NCBI RefSeq assembly: GCF_004342445.1
Contig: NZ_SLWW01000003.1
Coordinates: forward strand, 62,001 to 126,000
Direction of reading: 5' to 3'
Origin: Rhodovulum euryhalinum
GTDB taxonomy: Bacteria; Pseudomonadota; Alphaproteobacteria; Rhodobacterales; Rhodobacteraceae
DNA: 64,000 nucleotides
In this document: positions 1 to 11,014 of the stretch, in pieces
Layout of the letters: the number at the start of each line of letters is the position of its first letter
Position numbering within the stretch: the stretch's first letter is position 1
Notes under the pieces: model-generated
Told to the model about the DNA's origin: nothing
The model's database searches: none
Seen by the model: the letters and a program-made list of their open reading frames with translations, nothing else
Made by a program: the position numbers and the translations under genes

Positions 1-914
1 ATGGCGCGCCCCGCCGCCTCCAGCCGCGCGCGCCGGTCGGCGCTGTCGGTGAACTGCCCGCCCAGCCAGTCCAGATAGGCCACCACGTCGGAAAACGTGG
101 CATAGGCGCCGGCATCCCGCGTGCCGAGTTCCCAATTGTCCGCGGGGCCGTCGGCCAGATTGTCCTTGCCACAGGCCGTCAGCCGGTCCGAGGCCCAGGC
201 CACGCCATAGCCGTGGCGCGAAAACATCTTGTAGGGCGACACCGCGTAGCCATCGACGCCCAGCGCGGCGACATCCACCGCCCCGTGGCTGGCATGCTGG
301 ATGCCGTCCACCACGATCAGCGCCTCGGGCGCCACCTCGCGGATCGCCGCCGCGATGGCGCCCACCTCCACCGCCATCCCGGTCACGGGCGAGGTGTGCA
401 GGATCGTTGCCACCCGGATATCGGGGGTCAGGTGCGCGCGGTAGGCCTCGGCGGTCACCGTGCCCGTCGCATCGTCATGGGGCACGCGGATCAGCTCCCG
501 CCCGGTGATCCCCGCCCAGCGCGCCCTGGCGCTGGCGGTTGCCGGGTGTTCCAGGGTCGATCCGATCATCACCCCGCCCGGCGCCGCGCCCAGCGCCGCG
601 GTGCGCACCAGCCGGAACAGCAGTTCCGTGCCGCTTTCGCCGACGAAGACCTGCCCGCCGGGGGCATTGAAGAACAGCGCCATGTCGGCCTTGCCGGTCT
701 CGATCACCCGCTGCAACGCCTGCCCGGCCCCGTTCACCCGGCCCGGATTGTCCGGGAGGCTGGCATGAAAGGCCGAGGTCTCGGCCACCGATTTCAGGTG
801 CAGCGCGCCGCCCGCGTTCTCGAAGAAGATGCGCGGCCCCTCGAAGGGGCAGCTTTCCACATGGGCGAACCGGGTGCGGATCTCGTCCATCAGGCCGGGC
901 ATGTCTGCGATCAT
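1..914 (-). CDS. Class-V aminotransferase-fold PLP enzyme (cysteine desulfurase-like), C-terminus cut off
   Basis: The gene runs off the left edge, leaving about 304 N-terminal residues. The start chosen is the ATG at 914, with GGAG about 10 nt upstream. The product is a fold-type I PLP enzyme of the class-V aminotransferase group. The stretch SPYKMFSRHGYG carries the expected PLP-binding lysine, and the upstream VVDGIQHASHG is the usual strand holding the Asp that contacts the pyridine nitrogen. Family members include cysteine desulfurases, selenocysteine lyases and kynureninase-like enzymes, and the visible part does not decide between them. The nearest gene on the same strand is the FAH-family hydrolase, 123 nt upstream; nothing shows they work together. 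The family is clear, the substrate is unknown. Confidence 0.85.
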   Translation of the reverse strand, partial: MIADMPGLMDEIRTRFAHVESCPFEGPRIFFENAGGALHLKSVAETSAFHASLPDNPGRVNGAGQALQRVIETGKADMALFFNAPGGQVFVGESGTELLFRLVRTAALGAAPGGVMIGSTLEHPATASARARWAGITGRELIRVPHDDATGTVTAEAYRAHLTPDIRVATILHTSPVTGMAVEVGAIAAAIREVAPEALIVVDGIQHASHGAVDVAALGVDGYAVSPYKMFSRHGYGVAWASDRLTACGKDNLADGPADNWELGTRDAGAYATFSDVVAYLDWLGGQFTDSADRRARLEAAGRA

Positions 915-1037
915 TCTCGGGGCTCCATCGTTGCCGCAAAGCCCCCGGGGCGTGGCCCGGGGTCCGGGGCGCGCGCGGCCCGGTCCCCTTCCGATACGCC
1001 AGGACGCGCGCCTTGCCCAGCCGGGACTCGCGGGGGC

Positions 1038-2333
<1,296 letters not shown>

Positions 2334-2334
<1 letters not shown>

Positions 2335-3029
2335 TGCGCCGGGCGGCCCTCCTTGCGGCCGCCCTTCTCGCCGCGCCCGCAGCGGCCGAGATCGTCTCGG
2401 CCCGCTACGCCCTGCCGACCCCGCGCTATGACCATGGCGTTCTGGGCGATGCCATCGAATGGGGCGCGCTGGAGGTGCGACTCGCCGACGGCACGGGCCG
2501 CCGCATCGTGCTGCCCGACACCCGCGTCTTCGAGGATACCGCCCCGCGGCTGGCCGATCTCGACGGTGACGGCGCGCCCGAGGTGATCGCGGTCGAGACC
2601 GACCTCGAGCGTGGCGCGCGGTTGTCGGTCTACGGGGTGGACGGGCTGATCGCCGCCACCCCCTTCATCGGCACGCGCCACCGCTGGCTTGCCCCGGTCG
2701 GCGCGGCCGATCTCGACGGCGACGGGCAGATGGAGATTGCAATTGTCGACCGCCCGCACCTTGCGCGCATCCTGCGGGTCTGGCGCTTCGAGGCGGGCCG
2801 CCTGACCGAGATCGCCTCGGCCGAGGGCCTGACCAACCACCGGATCGGCGACCGAGCCATCTCGGGCGGCCTGCGCGATTGCGGCACAGGGCCCGAACTG
2901 GTGCTCGCCAGCCCCGACTGGTCCCGGATCATCCTCGCCCGCCTCCGCGATGGCCGGATCGACACCCGCGCCACAAGCCTGCCCGCCACGCCGGCCGGCT
3001 TCCGCACGGCGCTCGGCTGCCGGGACTGA
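2334..3029 (+). CDS. Secreted FG-GAP/VCBS-like repeat protein, unknown function
   Basis: A 231-residue protein with a clear signal peptide (MRRAALLAAALLAAPAAAE) followed by beta-rich sequence. Two calcium-loop-like motifs stand out, DLDGDGAPEVIAVE and DLDGDGQMEIAIVD, each DxDGDG followed by a hydrophobic strand. This is the signature of FG-GAP/VCBS beta-propeller repeats. With two or three recognisable blades it is short for a full propeller. Expected in the periplasm, possibly binding Ca2+. The start overlaps the ferredoxin stop by one base, but a functional tie is not obvious. No enzymatic motif is seen. Confidence 0.85.
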
Positions 3030-3102
3030 CGGCGCCGCGGTCCGGTTCCGTGCTTCTTCTGGCCGAAAATATCCTCGGGGGGTGAATTGGCCGCAGGCCA
3101 AG

Positions 3103-3123
3103 AGGGGGGCAGACAGCCCCCCT
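3103..3123. terminator. Perfect 8-bp GC hairpin between convergent genes
   Basis: AGGGGGGC pairs perfectly with GCCCCCCT around a 5-nt AGACA loop, placed between the stop of the secreted protein gene and the stop of purD. There is no T-run, so it is only a candidate terminator or mRNA end-stabiliser. Just upstream (about 3055-3100) is CGAAAATATCCTCGGGGG and a small hairpin (TTGGCCGCAGGCCAA), a composite that resembles intergenic debris recurring in Rhodobacterales genomes. Confidence 0.5.
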
Positions 3124-3136
3124 GACCCCGCCGGCC

Positions 3137-4399
3137 TCAGAGCGCGCGCCAGCCGATGTCGCGCCGGCAGAAGCCCCCGGGCCAGTCGATCCGGTCGACC
3201 ATCCCGTAGGCCCGCGCGCGCGCCTCGGCCAGGCTCGCCCCCCGCGCGGTGACGTTCAGCACCCGCCCGCCCGCGGCCACCAGGCGGCCATCCCGCTCGG
3301 CGGTGCCGGCATGGAACACCATGTGCGCGCTGTCCTCGGGCAGCGCGTCGAGCCCGCCGATGACCGAGCCCTTCTCGTAGGCCCCCGGATAGCCCTTCGC
3401 GGCCATCACCACCGTCATCGCGTGGTCGTCCGCCCAGTTCACCCCCGCCTCGGCAAGCCGCCCCTCGGCGCAGGCCAGCATCAGGTCCAGCACCTGCCCG
3501 CCCAGCCGCATCATCAGGACCTGACATTCCGGGTCGCCGAAGCGGACATTGTATTCGACCAGCCGCGGCGCCCCGTCCTTCACCATCAGCCCGGCATAGA
3601 GCACGCCGCGGTAGGGCGTGCCGCGCCGGGCCATCTCGGCCACGGTCGGCCTGACGATCTCGTCCAGCGCGCGCGCGCAGACCGCCTCGGTCATCACCGG
3701 TGCGGGGGAATAGGCGCCCATGCCGCCGGTGTTGGGGCCGGTATCCCCTTCGCCCGCGCGCTTGTGGTCCTGCGCGGTGCCGATCGGCAAGACGTGCTCG
3801 CCGTCGCACAGCACGAAGAACGAGGCTTCCTCGCCCTCCATGAATTCCTCGATCACCACCTCGGCGCCCGCGCCGCCGAAGGCCCCGCCGAACATCTCGT
3901 CAATGGCCGCCTCGGCCTCTGCAACGGTTTCGGCCACGATCACGCCCTTGCCCGCCGCCAGCCCGTCTGCCTTGACCACAATGGGGGCGCCCTCGGCCCG
4001 CACATGGGCCTTGGCGGCGTCGGCATCGGTGAAATGGCCATAGGCGGCGGTCGGCGCGCCGCAGGTGTCGCAGATCGCCTTGGTGAAGGCCTTGGAGCTT
4101 TCCAGTTGCGCGGCGTCGCGGCTCGGCCCGAAGCACAGGATCCCCGCCGCCGCCAGCCGGTCGGCGACGCCTGCGGCCAGCGGCGCTTCGGGGCCGATCA
4201 CCACGAAGTCGACCGCGTTCTCCTCGGCGAAGACCGCGACCGCGCCGCCATCCTCGATGTCCAGCGCGGCACATTCCGCGATCCGGGCGATCCCGGCATT
4301 GCCCGGCGCCACGATCAGCCGGTCGCATTTCGGGTTCTGCTGGATCGCCCAGGCGAGCGCATGTTCGCGCCCGCCGCCGCCGAGAATGAGGATGTTCAT
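3137..4399 (-). CDS. purD: Phosphoribosylamine-glycine ligase
   Basis: A 420-residue GAR synthetase of the ATP-grasp superfamily. It joins phosphoribosylamine and glycine in step 2 of de novo purine synthesis in the cytoplasm. N-terminal MNILILGGGGREHALAW is the diagnostic PurD start. IVVKADGLAAGKGVIV is the ATP-grasp glycine-rich loop, and GPNTGGMGAYSPAP plus EYNVRFGDPECQ are the signature and metal-binding segments. The start at 4399 has GGAG about 6-10 nt upstream; the longer frame upstream lacks PurD-like sequence. Length is normal for the family. It stands alone, divergent from the small membrane protein gene and xseA, with about 95 nt between starts. Confidence 0.97.
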   Translation of the reverse strand: MNILILGGGGREHALAWAIQQNPKCDRLIVAPGNAGIARIAECAALDIEDGGAVAVFAEENAVDFVVIGPEAPLAAGVADRLAAAGILCFGPSRDAAQLESSKAFTKAICDTCGAPTAAYGHFTDADAAKAHVRAEGAPIVVKADGLAAGKGVIVAETVAEAEAAIDEMFGGAFGGAGAEVVIEEFMEGEEASFFVLCDGEHVLPIGTAQDHKRAGEGDTGPNTGGMGAYSPAPVMTEAVCARALDEIVRPTVAEMARRGTPYRGVLYAGLMVKDGAPRLVEYNVRFGDPECQVLMMRLGGQVLDLMLACAEGRLAEAGVNWADDHAMTVVMAAKGYPGAYEKGSVIGGLDALPEDSAHMVFHAGTAERDGRLVAAGGRVLNVTARGASLAEARARAYGMVDRIDWPGGFCRRDIGWRAL

Positions 4400-4494
4400 G
4401 GGGCTCTCCGCTTGGCCTTCGACCCCGGGCGTTCTAGGCTCGGCGCGAACCATAGGCAACTCGGTTTCCCACTGGGCAGAGGCACGGGCGACGC

Positions 4495-4980
4495 ATGGCA
4501 TGGGCAGAGCTTTTCGGACCGGCGTTCCTGCGGGATGCCCTGCTGGGGCTGGTGACGGTCGCGCTGGGCCTCTGGCTGCCCGGGTACTTTGCGTTCCGCC
4601 ATTTCCGCACCGGGCAATGGTGGGAGAAGAAGGCCGGTTTCTACCAGGAGGTCGTGGCGACGCTCGGCAACCTCAAGCGGCTGGAGGATGGCGCGCTTCA
4701 GGACGAGATCGACGGGATGGAGCGCGACGAGGACGAACGGGCGCGCGCCGCCTGGGACCACGAGGAGACGCGCCAGCACCTGCGGCGCCTCACGAACGAG
4801 GGCGCCTTCCTGATGTCGGATGACAGCCACGAGGCGATCCGGCGCTATTTCCGCGCGATCGAGTTGGCGCGCGGCAAGCAGAGCCTCAGGGAGGTGCTGA
4901 TCGAGCGGGCCTCGGTCACCAACGATGTGCTGATGGATGTGATCGCGGCGGCGAAGAAGGATCTGGGGGTGCGCAAGTGA
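4495..4980 (+). CDS. Small single-pass membrane protein, unknown function
   Basis: A 161-residue protein with one N-terminal membrane segment (about residues 12-32, LRDALLGLVTVALGLWLPGY). A charged, helix-rich cytoplasmic part follows, with Glu/Asp/Arg-rich stretches (residues 60-100) likely to form coiled coil. No enzyme motif is visible. Its stop overlaps the xseA start codon, so the two are probably co-translated. I do not recognise the family. Confidence 0.75.
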   Translation: MAWAELFGPAFLRDALLGLVTVALGLWLPGYFAFRHFRTGQWWEKKAGFYQEVVATLGNLKRLEDGALQDEIDGMERDEDERARAAWDHEETRQHLRRLTNEGAFLMSDDSHEAIRRYFRAIELARGKQSLREVLIERASVTNDVLMDVIAAAKKDLGVRK

Positions 4981-6554
4981 TGTCCGACCTGATCGAAGAC
5001 GACGAATATGGCGGTGACGGGATGCAGGGTGGCAACGCGCCCGAATTCACCGTCTCGGAAATCTCGGGCGCGGTGAAGCGCACGATCGAGGGCGCGTTCA
5101 CCCATATCCGCGTGCGTGGCGAGGTCGGCCGGGTCAGCCGGCCGCGTTCGGGGCACATCTATCTCGACCTCAAGGACGACCGGAACGTGCTGGCAAGCGT
5201 GATCTGGAAGGGGGCGGCGGTGCGTCTGGCGACCCAGCCCGAAGAGGGGATGGAGGTGATCGCTACGGGTCGGCTGACGACCTTCGGCGGGCAGTCGCGT
5301 TACCAGATGGTGATCGAGGACATCCAGCCCGCCGGGATGGGCGCGCTGATGGCGATGCTGGAAAAGCGCAAGGCGGCGCTGGCGGCCGAGGGGCTGTTCG
5401 CCGCCGAGCGCAAGCGCGCGCTGCCCTACCTGCCCGAGGTGATCGGGGTGGTGACCTCGCCCTCGGGCGCGGTGATCCGCGATATCCTGCACCGGCTGCG
5501 CGACCGCTTTCCGCGCCGGGTGCTGATCTGGCCGGTGGCGGTGCAGGGTGCGGCCTGCGCCCCCGAAGTGGCGCGCGCGATCCGCGGCTTCAACGCGCTT
5601 GCCCCGGGGGGCGCGATCCCGCGGCCCGACCTGCTGATCGTGGCCCGCGGCGGCGGCAGCCTCGAGGATCTGTGGGGCTTCAACGAGGAGATCGTGGTGC
5701 GGGCGGCCGCCGAGTCGGAGATCCCGCTGATCTCGGCGGTGGGTCACGAGACCGACACCACGCTGATCGACTTCGCCGCCGACCGGCGCGCGCCGACCCC
5801 CACGGCGGCGGCCGAGATGGCGGTGCCGGTGCGGTTGGACCTGATGGCCTGGGTCGACGGGCAGGAGGCGCGGCGCTCGCGCGCGATCGCGCGGGCGATG
5901 CAGCAGCGCCGCCAGCGGCTGGCGGACCTGTCCCGTGCGCTGCCACGGCCCGAAACGCTGGTGCAGGCCGCGGCGCAGCGGCTTGACCGCGCGTCCGAAC
6001 GGTTGCCGATGGCGCTGCGCGCGCGGATCGACCGCGAGCGTCTGCGCCTGTCCGATGCCTCGGCCGCGCTGCGCCCGGCGGCACTGCGGCGCCGGATCGC
6101 CGAAGAGGAACGGCGCCTCGATGACCGGGCCGGACGGGTGCACCCGGCGCTTGCCCGCTTGATCCGCGCGCGCGGGCGCGATCTTGCCGCGCAGATGGCG
6201 CGGCTGCGGCCAGAGATGGTGACGCGCCGGATCGCGGCACAGCGCGAGGCGCTGACCGGGCTGGACCGCAGGTTTGCCGCGGCGCTCGCCGCCGGGTTCG
6301 ACCGCCGCCGCACCCGGTTGGCGGCGCTGGAACGGATGCGCCAGGGGCTGAGCTACCAGGAGACGCTGAAGCGCGGTTTTGCGGTCGTCCGGGGCGACGG
6401 GCATGTGGTCACGACGAAAACGGCTGCCCACTCGGCCGGGGTGCTGGAGATCGAATTCCAGGATGGCCGCCTGACGCTGGACGGCGCGGGCGGCAAGATA
6501 CCCCGCCGCGGCCGCAGGGAGGACAGCCCGCCGGATCAGGGCTCGCTGTTCTAG
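4980..6554 (+). CDS. xseA: Exodeoxyribonuclease VII large subunit
   Basis: A 524-residue XseA. With XseB it degrades single-stranded DNA from both ends in repair and recombination. The order is an N-terminal OB-fold ([28 protein letters not shown]), a central catalytic domain with [18 protein letters not shown], the hallmark [16 protein letters not shown] and [28 protein letters not shown], then a long Arg-rich helical C-terminus. The ATG at 4980 overlaps the previous stop; a GTG three bases earlier is an alternative. The C-terminus is somewhat extended relative to the E. coli enzyme. No xseB is present in this window. Confidence 0.96.
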   Translation: MSDLIEDDEYGGDGMQGGNAPEFTVSEISGAVKRTIEGAFTHIRVRGEVGRVSRPRSGHIYLDLKDDRNVLASVIWKGAAVRLATQPEEGMEVIATGRLTTFGGQSRYQMVIEDIQPAGMGALMAMLEKRKAALAAEGLFAAERKRALPYLPEVIGVVTSPSGAVIRDILHRLRDRFPRRVLIWPVAVQGAACAPEVARAIRGFNALAPGGAIPRPDLLIVARGGGSLEDLWGFNEEIVVRAAAESEIPLISAVGHETDTTLIDFAADRRAPTPTAAAEMAVPVRLDLMAWVDGQEARRSRAIARAMQQRRQRLADLSRALPRPETLVQAAAQRLDRASERLPMALRARIDRERLRLSDASAALRPAALRRRIAEEERRLDDRAGRVHPALARLIRARGRDLAAQMARLRPEMVTRRIAAQREALTGLDRRFAAALAAGFDRRRTRLAALERMRQGLSYQETLKRGFAVVRGDGHVVTTKTAAHSAGVLEIEFQDGRLTLDGAGGKIPRRGRREDSPPDQGSLF

Positions 6555-6570
6555 GCTGCGCGGTCCGTGG

Positions 6571-6981
6571 TCAGACGCCGACCTCGGGCCCGGTGCAGAT
6601 CAGCGGCTCGCGGCTTTGCTCGACCTCGATCAGCTCGGTCTGGGCCGGATCGTTTTCGAACCGCGCCATCAGGCCCGTGGCCGAGCGGTAGAAGCTCCAG
6701 CATTGCGGGTCTTCGGGGCGGTGGTCGTAGCTGAAGCAGATCTGCCCGGCCGACTCGTACCACACCCCTTCGGTGCATTCCCCGTCGAGGAAGGTCCAGA
6801 TCACCCGCCGGCCGCCGAGGTACTGTTCGGCCCCGTAGGGCGCGCCGCGGGTCGCGTAGAACAGCGTCTTGCCCGTCGAATATCGCTCGAACTCCTCCGC
6901 GTTCATCGGCTGGGGCTCGGCCGCGAGGCCGGGGGCGGCCAGCGCGGCCAGCAGGGGCAGGGCGGTCAGGAGCGGATGCAT
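6571..6981 (-). CDS. Secreted hypothetical protein (136 aa)
   Basis: A small exported protein: signal peptide [22 protein letters not shown], then a compact domain with [28 protein letters not shown] and [16 protein letters not shown]. Three Cys residues follow in the mature part ([20 protein letters not shown]), plus LICTG near the end, suggesting disulfides. I know of uncharacterised alphaproteobacterial exported proteins with this FDGECxxGxWY pattern but no function. Divergent from ftsY; the 243-nt spacer between the two starts must hold both promoters, but I see no clear hexamers in it. Confidence 0.8.
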   Translation of the reverse strand: MHPLLTALPLLAALAAPGLAAEPQPMNAEEFERYSTGKTLFYATRGAPYGAEQYLGGRRVIWTFLDGECTEGVWYESAGQICFSYDHRPEDPQCWSFYRSATGLMARFENDPAQTELIEVEQSREPLICTGPEVGV

Positions 6982-7224
6982 CGGGCAAGCCTTTCGAACG
7001 GTTGGCTGCGACTGTGCCAGAGCCGCGGCGGAATGGCCAGTACTCCGGGGGTGCGGCGGCGCGCGGCATGGCTCGGGCCTGCCTTCCCGGGGCAGGATGG
7101 GGCGCGCGGCCGACCGGCGCGGCGACCTTTCCGCAGGGGGGCCGGCGGGCCGGCCCTCTTCCAAATCGCGCCGAATGCGCATAGGTCATGGCAGGCGCCG
7201 GTGCAGGGCCCGGCAGGAGGCAAC

Positions 7225-9387
7225 ATGGCGTTCTTCAAGAAGCTCAGGGAAAGGCTGACAAAGTCATCCTCGAAGATCGAGGAGGGGCTTGAGGCCATTG
7301 TCCGCGAGGGTGGCCGCGAAGAGGAAGTCGAACTCGCCGATCCCGAGTTGCCCGAAGCTGAGTCGCCTGACCCGGAACTGCCCGAACCTGGTCCTTCCGC
7401 AGCCTTCTCGCCCGAACCGCCCGAGCCTGCGCCAAAGCCCGCGCCGCTGGTTCTGGGTGCGGCCCATGCGGTGAAGCCCGACGCCGACCGGATGCCGGGG
7501 CCGCCCGCGCCCCTGCCCGAGATCGCGCGCGAACCCGAACAACCCGAGCCGGACCAACGGGAGCAGACGCCATCCGAGCCCGCCGAGGCGGAGGCCGCCG
7601 AGGTGGTCGATGCCCCTCGGGACACGTGGCAGTCCGAGCCCGAGCACGCCGGGTCTCCTTCCGAGGAACCCGAGCCAGCGCTTGCGCCCCAACCGGACCT
7701 CGATTCGCGTCCCGAGCCCGAGCCCGAGCCCGAGAGCGTTGTAGAAGCCAGCCCCGCGCCCATCCCGACCTTGACCTCGGCGCCCGGCTGGCCAACCCCA
7801 TTTTCCTGGGCGCCCGCGCCGGCGATGCCGCCCGATGCGGAGGCCGCATCCGACGACGCGCCCCCGCCCGCAGGGGCAGGCGATGCGCCGCTGATGGCGG
7901 ACCTGCCCCAAGAGGATACCGAAGCAGAGGCAGCGCCGGTCTTCGGCGACGGTCTTCCGCGTTCCGCGGAAGATGCGGGCGCCCCTCCGCTGGAGGCCGC
8001 AGCGCTGTCTTTGCCGGAAGAGGAAAGCGCCAGCGCTTTCCCTCCCGCTGACGAACCCGAAGCGCCCGTGCTGGCGACGGCCGAACCCGCGGCCACGCCC
8101 TTGTCCGAGCCGTCCGAGCCCGAACCGATTCCGGAACCCGAGCCTGCGCCCGAACCCGCCCCCGAGCCTGCACCAGAACCGGAGCCCGAGCCCGAGTCCG
8201 AACCGGACCCTGTGCCCGAACCGGCGCCTCTGCCCGAGCCGGGCCCCTTCCCTTGGCCGGACCCGACCCCCGAGCCCGAGCCGTTGAACGTGCCCCCGGG
8301 CCCGCCGGAACTGCCGCCCGCGCCGCCCGCCGAGATGCCCGCGCCGCCCTCCGAGGTACCGGACTGGACGCCGGAGGAAATGCCGCCACCGGAGGGCCCT
8401 GTGGAAATGCCCTATGATCGCGGCGCCTCACCGCTCGACGCGTTGGCGCAGGGGGGCGTGGAAGAGACCTTCGAGGAGGAGGAAGAGGAGGCTCCGCGCC
8501 GGGGCTTCTTCGGGCGCGTTCTTGGCCGCACGATCCGCAAGAAGACGGTGATCCGGCGCGAGCTGGACGATGACATGCTCGAAAGCCTAGAGGAATTGCT
8601 GATCACCGCCGACATGGGCGTGGACACGGCGATGCGGGTGACCGCGAACATGGCCGAGGGGCGGTTCGGCAAGCGGCTGTCGGTGGACGAGATCAAGGAA
8701 CTGCTGGCCCACGAGATCACGCAGATCATGGAACCCGTGGCCCGGCCGATGCCGCTTTACCCCAGAAAACCGCAGGTGGTTCTGGTGGTGGGCGTCAACG
8801 GCTCGGGCAAGACAACGACGATCGGCAAGCTGGCCAGCCAGTTCCGCGACGCGGGCAAGTCGGTGATCATTGCCGCGGGCGATACTTTCCGCGCGGCCGC
8901 GGTCGAGCAGTTGCAGGTCTGGGGCAAGCGCGCGGGCGTGCCGGTGATGACGGCGGCGCAGGGCGCCGATCCGGCATCCCTGGCCTTCGACGCGATGGCC
9001 AGGGCCGAGGCCGAGGGCACGGACCTACTGCTGATCGACACGGCGGGTCGGCTGCAGAACCGGCAGGACCTGATGGCCGAGCTGGAAAAGATCGTTCGCG
9101 TGATCCGCAAGCGCGACGAGACCGCGCCGCACAACACGCTGCTGGTGCTGGACGCGACCACCGGGCAGAACGCCCTGTCCCAGGTCGAGATCTTCCAGAA
9201 ATTGGCGGATGTGTCCGGCCTTGTGATGACCAAGCTTGACGGCACCGCCAAGGGCGGCGTGCTGGTTGCGCTGGCCGACAGGTTCGGCCTGCCGATCCAC
9301 GCGATCGGCGTGGGCGAGCAGATCGACGACCTTGCCCCGTTCGAGCCCGAGGACTTCGCCCGCGCGCTGGCGGGGCTTGATGCGTAA
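7225..9387 (+). CDS. ftsY: Signal recognition particle receptor FtsY, with a very long Pro/Glu-rich A domain
   Basis: A 720-residue SRP receptor GTPase. It docks ribosome-nascent chain-SRP complexes at the membrane for co-translational insertion. The NG domain starts near residue 427 (GFFGRVLGR). The P-loop GVNGSGKT is at about 523-530, [11 protein letters not shown] follows, [11 protein letters not shown] is near 605 and [10 protein letters not shown] near 669, so it should be an active GTPase. The start at 7225 has AGGAGG 5 nt upstream. Oddly, the acidic A domain (about residues 35-415) is hugely expanded and low-complexity, dominated by PEPEPE-type runs, making the protein much longer than the roughly 300-500 residues usual for FtsY. 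The next genes follow within 28 and 10 nt. Confidence 0.97.
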   Translation: MAFFKKLRERLTKSSSKIEEGLEAIVREGGREEEVELADPELPEAESPDPELPEPGPSAAFSPEPPEPAPKPAPLVLGAAHAVKPDADRMPGPPAPLPEIAREPEQPEPDQREQTPSEPAEAEAAEVVDAPRDTWQSEPEHAGSPSEEPEPALAPQPDLDSRPEPEPEPESVVEASPAPIPTLTSAPGWPTPFSWAPAPAMPPDAEAASDDAPPPAGAGDAPLMADLPQEDTEAEAAPVFGDGLPRSAEDAGAPPLEAAALSLPEEESASAFPPADEPEAPVLATAEPAATPLSEPSEPEPIPEPEPAPEPAPEPAPEPEPEPESEPDPVPEPAPLPEPGPFPWPDPTPEPEPLNVPPGPPELPPAPPAEMPAPPSEVPDWTPEEMPPPEGPVEMPYDRGASPLDALAQGGVEETFEEEEEEAPRRGFFGRVLGRTIRKKTVIRRELDDDMLESLEELLITADMGVDTAMRVTANMAEGRFGKRLSVDEIKELLAHEITQIMEPVARPMPLYPRKPQVVLVVGVNGSGKTTTIGKLASQFRDAGKSVIIAAGDTFRAAAVEQLQVWGKRAGVPVMTAAQGADPASLAFDAMARAEAEGTDLLLIDTAGRLQNRQDLMAELEKIVRVIRKRDETAPHNTLLVLDATTGQNALSQVEIFQKLADVSGLVMTKLDGTAKGGVLVALADRFGLPIHAIGVGEQIDDLAPFEPEDFARALAGLDA

Positions 9388-9414
9388 GGCGCGGCCGGCC
9401 GCGCGGGGCGGCCG

Positions 9415-10320
9415 ATGACCGAGTGGCTGATCTCGATCGAGGGGACCGAGGCAGGGCACAGGCTGGCGCTGATCCTGGCGCTGTCGGCGGCGGTTCTGCA
9501 TGCGGTCTTTGGCGCGTTGCAGAAAGGACGGCACGATCCCTGGCTGTCGCGGGGCGCGATCGACCTGGCCTATGGCGCGATGGCCGCGCCCTTTGCCCTG
9601 TTCGTCGTGCCCTGGCCCGAACCCCACATGTGGCCGATCTTTGCCGTCGTGTTCGTGATCCATCTCGGCTACAAGATCGCGCAGGGCTATACCTATACCA
9701 AGGGTGCCTACACGGTGGTCTATCCGGTGGTACGCGGCACCGGTCCGTTCTTTACCGTGATCGGGGCGTACCTGCTGTTCGGCGAGGTCTTTACCCTGAC
9801 CCAGTGGCTGGGGGTGGGTGTTCTGCTGGCGGGGATCTTCGGGCTGGCCGCCTACAACCTGGTCCACTGGCAACTGGACCGCGACACGCTGAAACCCGCG
9901 CTGATGCTGGCCGTTCTGACAGGGGGCTTCGTCGCGCTTTACACCACCTATGATGCCTATGGTATCCGGGCGACCGCGGACCCCTTTACCTTTCTCGCGT
10001 GGTTCTTTTTCATCGACGGGCTGACGGTGATGCCCTGGCTGGCCGCCGCGCGCTGGGCGCGGATGGCGCATCGGCCGACGCTGGGGCCCCTGATGCTGAG
10101 GGGCCTTGCCGGGGGGCTGGTCGCCTTCATGAGCTTTGGCGCGGTGATGATGGCGACGCGGCTGGACAAGGTGGGCGAGGCGGCGGTCCTGCGCGAGACC
10201 TCGACGGTCTTTGCCGCGCTGATCGGCTGGCTGGTGCTGGGCGAAACGGTGGGGCCGCGGCGGATGGCGCTGATGGCGCTGATCGCGGCGGGCGCCGTGA
10301 TCGTGGAAATGGGAGGCTGA
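9415..10320 (+). CDS. DMT/EamA-family transporter
   Basis: A 301-residue integral membrane protein with about ten predicted helices arranged as two EamA repeats, the drug/metabolite transporter plan. Visible are AYTVVYPVVRGTGPFFTVIGAYLLFGE in the first half and EAAVLRETSTVFAALIGWLVLGE in the second, the equivalent signature helices of the two repeats. It starts 27 nt after ftsY and is followed within 10 nt by yciB, so it is probably in the ftsY transcript. The substrate is unknown. This ftsY-EamA-yciB order is familiar from Rhodobacterales genomes. Confidence 0.9.
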   Translation: MTEWLISIEGTEAGHRLALILALSAAVLHAVFGALQKGRHDPWLSRGAIDLAYGAMAAPFALFVVPWPEPHMWPIFAVVFVIHLGYKIAQGYTYTKGAYTVVYPVVRGTGPFFTVIGAYLLFGEVFTLTQWLGVGVLLAGIFGLAAYNLVHWQLDRDTLKPALMLAVLTGGFVALYTTYDAYGIRATADPFTFLAWFFFIDGLTVMPWLAAARWARMAHRPTLGPLMLRGLAGGLVAFMSFGAVMMATRLDKVGEAAVLRETSTVFAALIGWLVLGETVGPRRMALMALIAAGAVIVEMGG

Positions 10321-10330
10321 GGACAGGCCG

Positions 10331-10945
10331 ATGGCGGAAAAGAAACCGATCAATCCGATCCTGAAGATGGCGCTTGAACTGGGCCCGATCGCGGCCTTCT
10401 TCATCGCCTATGTCAAGCTGCGCGAGCAGGTCTTTACCATCGGCGGCACCGAATATGACGGGTTCGTTCTGGCGACCGCGGGCTTCATCCCGCTGATCCT
10501 GCTGACCACCGGGATCCTGTGGCGGCTGACCGGGCACATCTCGAAGATGCAGATTGCCACGGCCGTTCTGGTGGTGGTCTTCGGCGGGCTGACTGTATGG
10601 CTGAACGATGACCGCTTCTTCAAGATGAAGCCCACGATCATCTACGTGCTTTTCGCCGGCGTGCTGGGGGTCGGGCTGTTGCGCGGGCAGTCCTACCTGC
10701 AATTCGTGATGGAAGAGGTGGTGCCGATGCAGCGGGCGGGCTGGATGATCCTGACCCGCAGGCTGACCTTCTTCTTCATCGGGCTTGCCGTTCTGAACGA
10801 GGTGATCTGGCGCACGATGTCCACCGACATGTGGGTGAATTTCAAGACCTTCGGCCTGACCATCGCGGTCTTCGGCTTCTTCATGGCCCAGGGCAGAGTG
10901 TTCGGCAAATACGCCATCGAGGAAGAGAAGGACGGCGGCGATTGA
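10331..10945 (+). CDS. yciB: Septation protein A / inner membrane protein YciB
   Basis: A 204-residue polytopic membrane protein of the IspZ/YciB family, with about five or six helices. Family signatures seen: ELGPIAAFFIAYV near the N-terminus, a central FFKMKPTIIYVLFAGVLGVG, WMILTRRLTFFFIGLAVLNEVIWR, and a C-terminal MWVNFKTFGLTIAVFGFFM. YciB proteins act in envelope maintenance and septation; the precise biochemistry is not settled. The start at 10331 is 10 nt after the transporter stop. The family call is firm. Confidence 0.93.
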   Translation: MAEKKPINPILKMALELGPIAAFFIAYVKLREQVFTIGGTEYDGFVLATAGFIPLILLTTGILWRLTGHISKMQIATAVLVVVFGGLTVWLNDDRFFKMKPTIIYVLFAGVLGVGLLRGQSYLQFVMEEVVPMQRAGWMILTRRLTFFFIGLAVLNEVIWRTMSTDMWVNFKTFGLTIAVFGFFMAQGRVFGKYAIEEEKDGGD

Positions 10946-11014
10946 TTGGGGCAGGGACGTTCGAGACGTCTGGCCAAGGGTCGTCGAAGCCATTCAGGGC
11001 CCGATGGCGCCGGT

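Noticed and set aside
7244-8431. Minus-strand Ser/Gly- or Arg-rich frames opposite the ftsY linker
   Set aside because: Direct product of the Pro/Glu repeat read backwards; not a gene.
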